A stretch of DNA of 53,193 nucleotides from contig JAJTDM010000044.1 of NCBI GenBank assembly GCA_021300575.1, positions 1 to 53,193 of the forward strand. The letters run 5' to 3'. Below the pieces are notes generated by a model, which worked only from the letters and a program-made list of their open reading frames with translations, was not told where the DNA came from and searched no databases. Below, one piece after another: positions 51,306 to 53,193 of this stretch. The position numbers were made by a program, and so were the translations under genes. The stretch is from Rubrivivax sp. Lineage in GTDB: Bacteria; Pseudomonadota; Gammaproteobacteria; Burkholderiales; Burkholderiaceae_C. The stretch's first letter is position 1. The number at the start of each line of letters is the position of its first letter.

Positions 51306-52073
51306 CTATTGGTTGGCATTCCAATACTCCACCATCCAGTCCACCTTACCACTGCCATAGTGGGGAAATATGTCCCAATTGCCGGGTGGTGGCTCGATCA
51401 GATCGATCGGGCGGGGCTTGCCGTGAAAGGCCAGGACTCTTGCTGGTACTGCGGGTTTCCTCGGTGGTCGAAAGCGATCAACAAGAAGAGGCTGACGGGC
51501 ATGATACTTGAAGCTGACCACCCACCCCTCAGGCCAGTAGCAGATATTCGGTACTTCTCCATGCAGGAAATCCTGCTCGATCTTGTATCTCTCAACGAAA
51601 GATTTCGGATGCTTCATGAAGTGCTCAACAATCCACTGCATCTGCCCTGCATCGAATGAAAATATGCCTGTCCCAGTCCGTGGTGAACCTTCTTTGTATC
51701 GCCAAGGCCGCGAATTGATACAGACCAAATCGCCCTTCACATCGAAGAGTTCATCTATCGAGCCAAGCAACACGGTATCCAGATCGATGAAGAGGCAGCG
51801 GCCCTGTAGCAGGCCCTCATGGGGAAGGAAGACGCCCAGTTTCGGCCAGGCACCGTGTCTATAGTTTTCCGGACCCAGACCGAATTCGGGAATCGGTCGC
51901 GTGATGATCTCGCTTGACAGTCCTGTGGCCTGATCGGTGAAGCAGACGAACCTGAAAGGCGTGGAAATAAACTTCTTGCAGGCATTGAAAAGCACGTTCA
52001 CATAGGCAGCGGAATAAAGCGTGCCCCACTTCATGCAGACAACGGTCTTGTGGGATGTGCCCGGGTTGATCAC
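51306..52073 (-). CDS. Putative glycosyltransferase (GT8-like fold, DxD)
   Basis: Protein of 255 residues. GTG at 52073 overlaps the upstream stop (GTGA); the longer open frame is the shadow of that gene. TVVCMKWGTLYSAAYVNVLF and FRFVCFTDQATG lead to the GRCLFIDLDTVLLG segment with the DLD metal motif (Asp97, Asp99). IEQDFLHGEVPNICYWPEGW and FHGKPRP follow, as in nucleotide-sugar transferases. The specificity is unknown. Confidence 0.78.
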   Translation of the reverse strand: MINPGTSHKTVVCMKWGTLYSAAYVNVLFNACKKFISTPFRFVCFTDQATGLSSEIITRPIPEFGLGPENYRHGAWPKLGVFLPHEGLLQGRCLFIDLDTVLLGSIDELFDVKGDLVCINSRPWRYKEGSPRTGTGIFSFDAGQMQWIVEHFMKHPKSFVERYKIEQDFLHGEVPNICYWPEGWVVSFKYHARQPLLVDRFRPPRKPAVPARVLAFHGKPRPIDLIEPPPGNWDIFPHYGSGKVDWMVEYWNANQ

Positions 52074-52852
52074 TCTTTTCTCCTGAGTCCGGAATAAAGA
52101 CGCCGGGTCTCGTGCAGGTACAGGATTTTCCCGCACAGGTTCGAGAGCCGCAGCCCGTACAGCGGCAGGCGCTGGTACCAACGAAATTTCCTCACGGCCG
52201 AAAACGCGCTGCCGGTGATGGTGCTGATGTTGCCGTCGTCAACATGGCTCGGGAACGGTTCCAATCCGAAATGGCGGAAATCGTGAACATGGATCCGGTC
52301 GAGTTCATGGTCGATGGGGCGGGTGATCGGCTTCATGACCGGCAGCAGCTTCGCGATGGTTCCGCGGCGGATCAGGTACGCCCCGAGACCGGTCGCCGGG
52401 CCAACATAGGCATTCAGCGCATAAGGGCCCAAAGCCTTCTGCCTCAGCGGCTGCTTGGCCCGGATCTTGTTGAGTTTCAGAAGGTCCCAATCGTCCTGGT
52501 GGGCCAAGGCGAGCTTCAGCGCGTCCACGAAATCTGGGTGAAACACAACGTCATCTTCCAGGACGAGCAGAACCTCAGCCCCGCTGTCCAGCGCCCTGTG
52601 CCAGGCGGCCAGATGTGAGAGGTAGCAGCCTATCTCGCCGGGCAGCAACGGACGCCCCACGTTGCGCACGAAGGCCTGTTGGTCCACCTCGCGGATGATG
52701 TCCGCGAAGTGGGCCGCACCGTCGATGGCGGGCTGGATTTCGTATGCAAGCCCGATCTCGCGCAGCCTGGCTTCCATGGCCTGCCGGCGCGGAGCAGATC
52801 GCTCGAGGTTGATCAGCAGGACCTTCAGACCAGGCAGGAAAAGTGGCGTCAT
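52070..52852 (-). CDS. Family 25 glycosyltransferase (LPS type)
   Basis: Protein of 260 residues from ATG 52852, which has GGAAGG before it; the open frame runs 82 codons further but that part looks non-coding. VLLINLERSAPRRQAMEARL, PAIDG, PGEIGCYLSHLAAWHRAL and VLLVLEDDVVFHPDFV are the diagnostic GT25 motifs. Enzymes of this family often add galactose to LPS core or lipooligosaccharide. It is coupled to the next gene by a 4-base overlap. Confidence 0.9.
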   Translation of the reverse strand: MTPLFLPGLKVLLINLERSAPRRQAMEARLREIGLAYEIQPAIDGAAHFADIIREVDQQAFVRNVGRPLLPGEIGCYLSHLAAWHRALDSGAEVLLVLEDDVVFHPDFVDALKLALAHQDDWDLLKLNKIRAKQPLRQKALGPYALNAYVGPATGLGAYLIRRGTIAKLLPVMKPITRPIDHELDRIHVHDFRHFGLEPFPSHVDDGNISTITGSAFSAVRKFRWYQRLPLYGLRLSNLCGKILYLHETRRLYSGLRRKE

Positions 52853-53193
52853 GACCTTCCGTGGGGCGATATACGCCGAGGGCGCACCATCGGTCACACC
52901 GCAGATGCTGTTCAGCCATCTGTAGCCGGTTGCGCATTCAGCGGGCTTGGTTGCTACGGCAGGCTCGGATGATAGCCGCCACCGATTTCGACAGGGACCT
53001 GGCGGACGACAATCGTCGGGGGTTGTCACTCCCTTTCCTTGCTGCTCTAGAAAGCAGCACGACGGGTCTTCACCTGGGTCACCCGGGTTCGACACCAACT
53101 GCCTCTTTTGGCCTCTCCTTTGCGTGCGCGACCAATCAAATCAACAACTTACAGCAAGAGCGCCAGATTGTGTAGTGGCAAGCTATAGGTGAC
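52853..53193. other. Upstream region of the GT25 gene, window end
   Basis: No gene is seen in these 341 bases. The region is less GC-rich towards the end (AATCAAATCAACAACTTACA near 53133). It probably contains the promoter for the two-gene glycosyltransferase unit, but no clear -35/-10 pair was identified. Confidence 0.4.

Noticed and set aside
53070..53193. Attachment site or tRNA end at the window edge
   Set aside because: An AT-richer AATCAAATCAACAACTTACA stretch recalls sequence beside integration sites, but no tRNA arm, integrase or repeat can be shown within the window.

Overview
This is a 53 kb, high-GC stretch of a betaproteobacterial chromosome. The gene order nagZ-acpS-pdxJ-recO-era-rnc-DUF4845-lepB-lepA-mucD-rseB-rseA-rpoE, followed upstream by the fab/plsX/rpmF/yceD cluster, is the arrangement known from Burkholderiales (Comamonadaceae or Sphaerotilaceae type). 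The species cannot be named from the sequence alone.

Region 1 (about 1-19.6 kb, minus strand) is a long housekeeping block. Read in the direction of transcription it starts with yceD, rpmF, plsX, fabH, fabD, fabG, acpP and fabF (ribosomal protein L32 plus fatty acid and phospholipid synthesis). An unknown membrane protein follows, then the sigma-E module rpoE-rseA-rseB-mucD (envelope stress), lepA, lepB, a DUF4845 protein, rnc, era, recO, pdxJ, acpS and nagZ. Most junctions are 4-base overlaps. fabD is broken here by a small out-of-frame internal deletion.

Region 2 (19.6-24.5 kb, plus strand) carries maf, an RsmI-like methyltransferase and the dTDP-L-rhamnose genes rfbBDAC; rfbD appears to lack about 27 internal codons. 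Region 3 (24.6-35.5 kb) is mixed: a DEAD-box helicase, a small Ala/Pro-rich lipoprotein with a strong promoter and terminator, a cupin ribosomal oxygenase, an FKBP isomerase, dut, coaBC, a PIN/Phd toxin-antitoxin pair, a frameshifted UPF0149/SEC-C gene, alaS, and a second PIN/Phd pair.

Region 4 (35.6-39.6 kb, plus) looks like a glutarate (lysine) catabolic set: glutaryl-CoA dehydrogenase, a family III CoA-transferase and a semialdehyde dehydrogenase. tRNA-Gly(CCC), trmB and uppP follow. Region 5 (41.5-48.1 kb, plus) encodes a tripartite RND efflux system (adaptor, pump, TolC-type channel) with a PCMT-family methyltransferase between pump and channel.

Region 6 (48.1-53.2 kb) is a surface-polysaccharide segment: an O-antigen ligase-like membrane protein and four glycosyltransferase-type genes. 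The first two are clearly AT-richer than everything before them and were probably acquired by transfer.

The most striking signal is that three separate genes (fabD, rfbD, UPF0149) each look as if an internal segment of roughly 60-85 bases had been cut out. Either the assembly has small gaps or these are real lesions. No new defence or mobile system was recognised.
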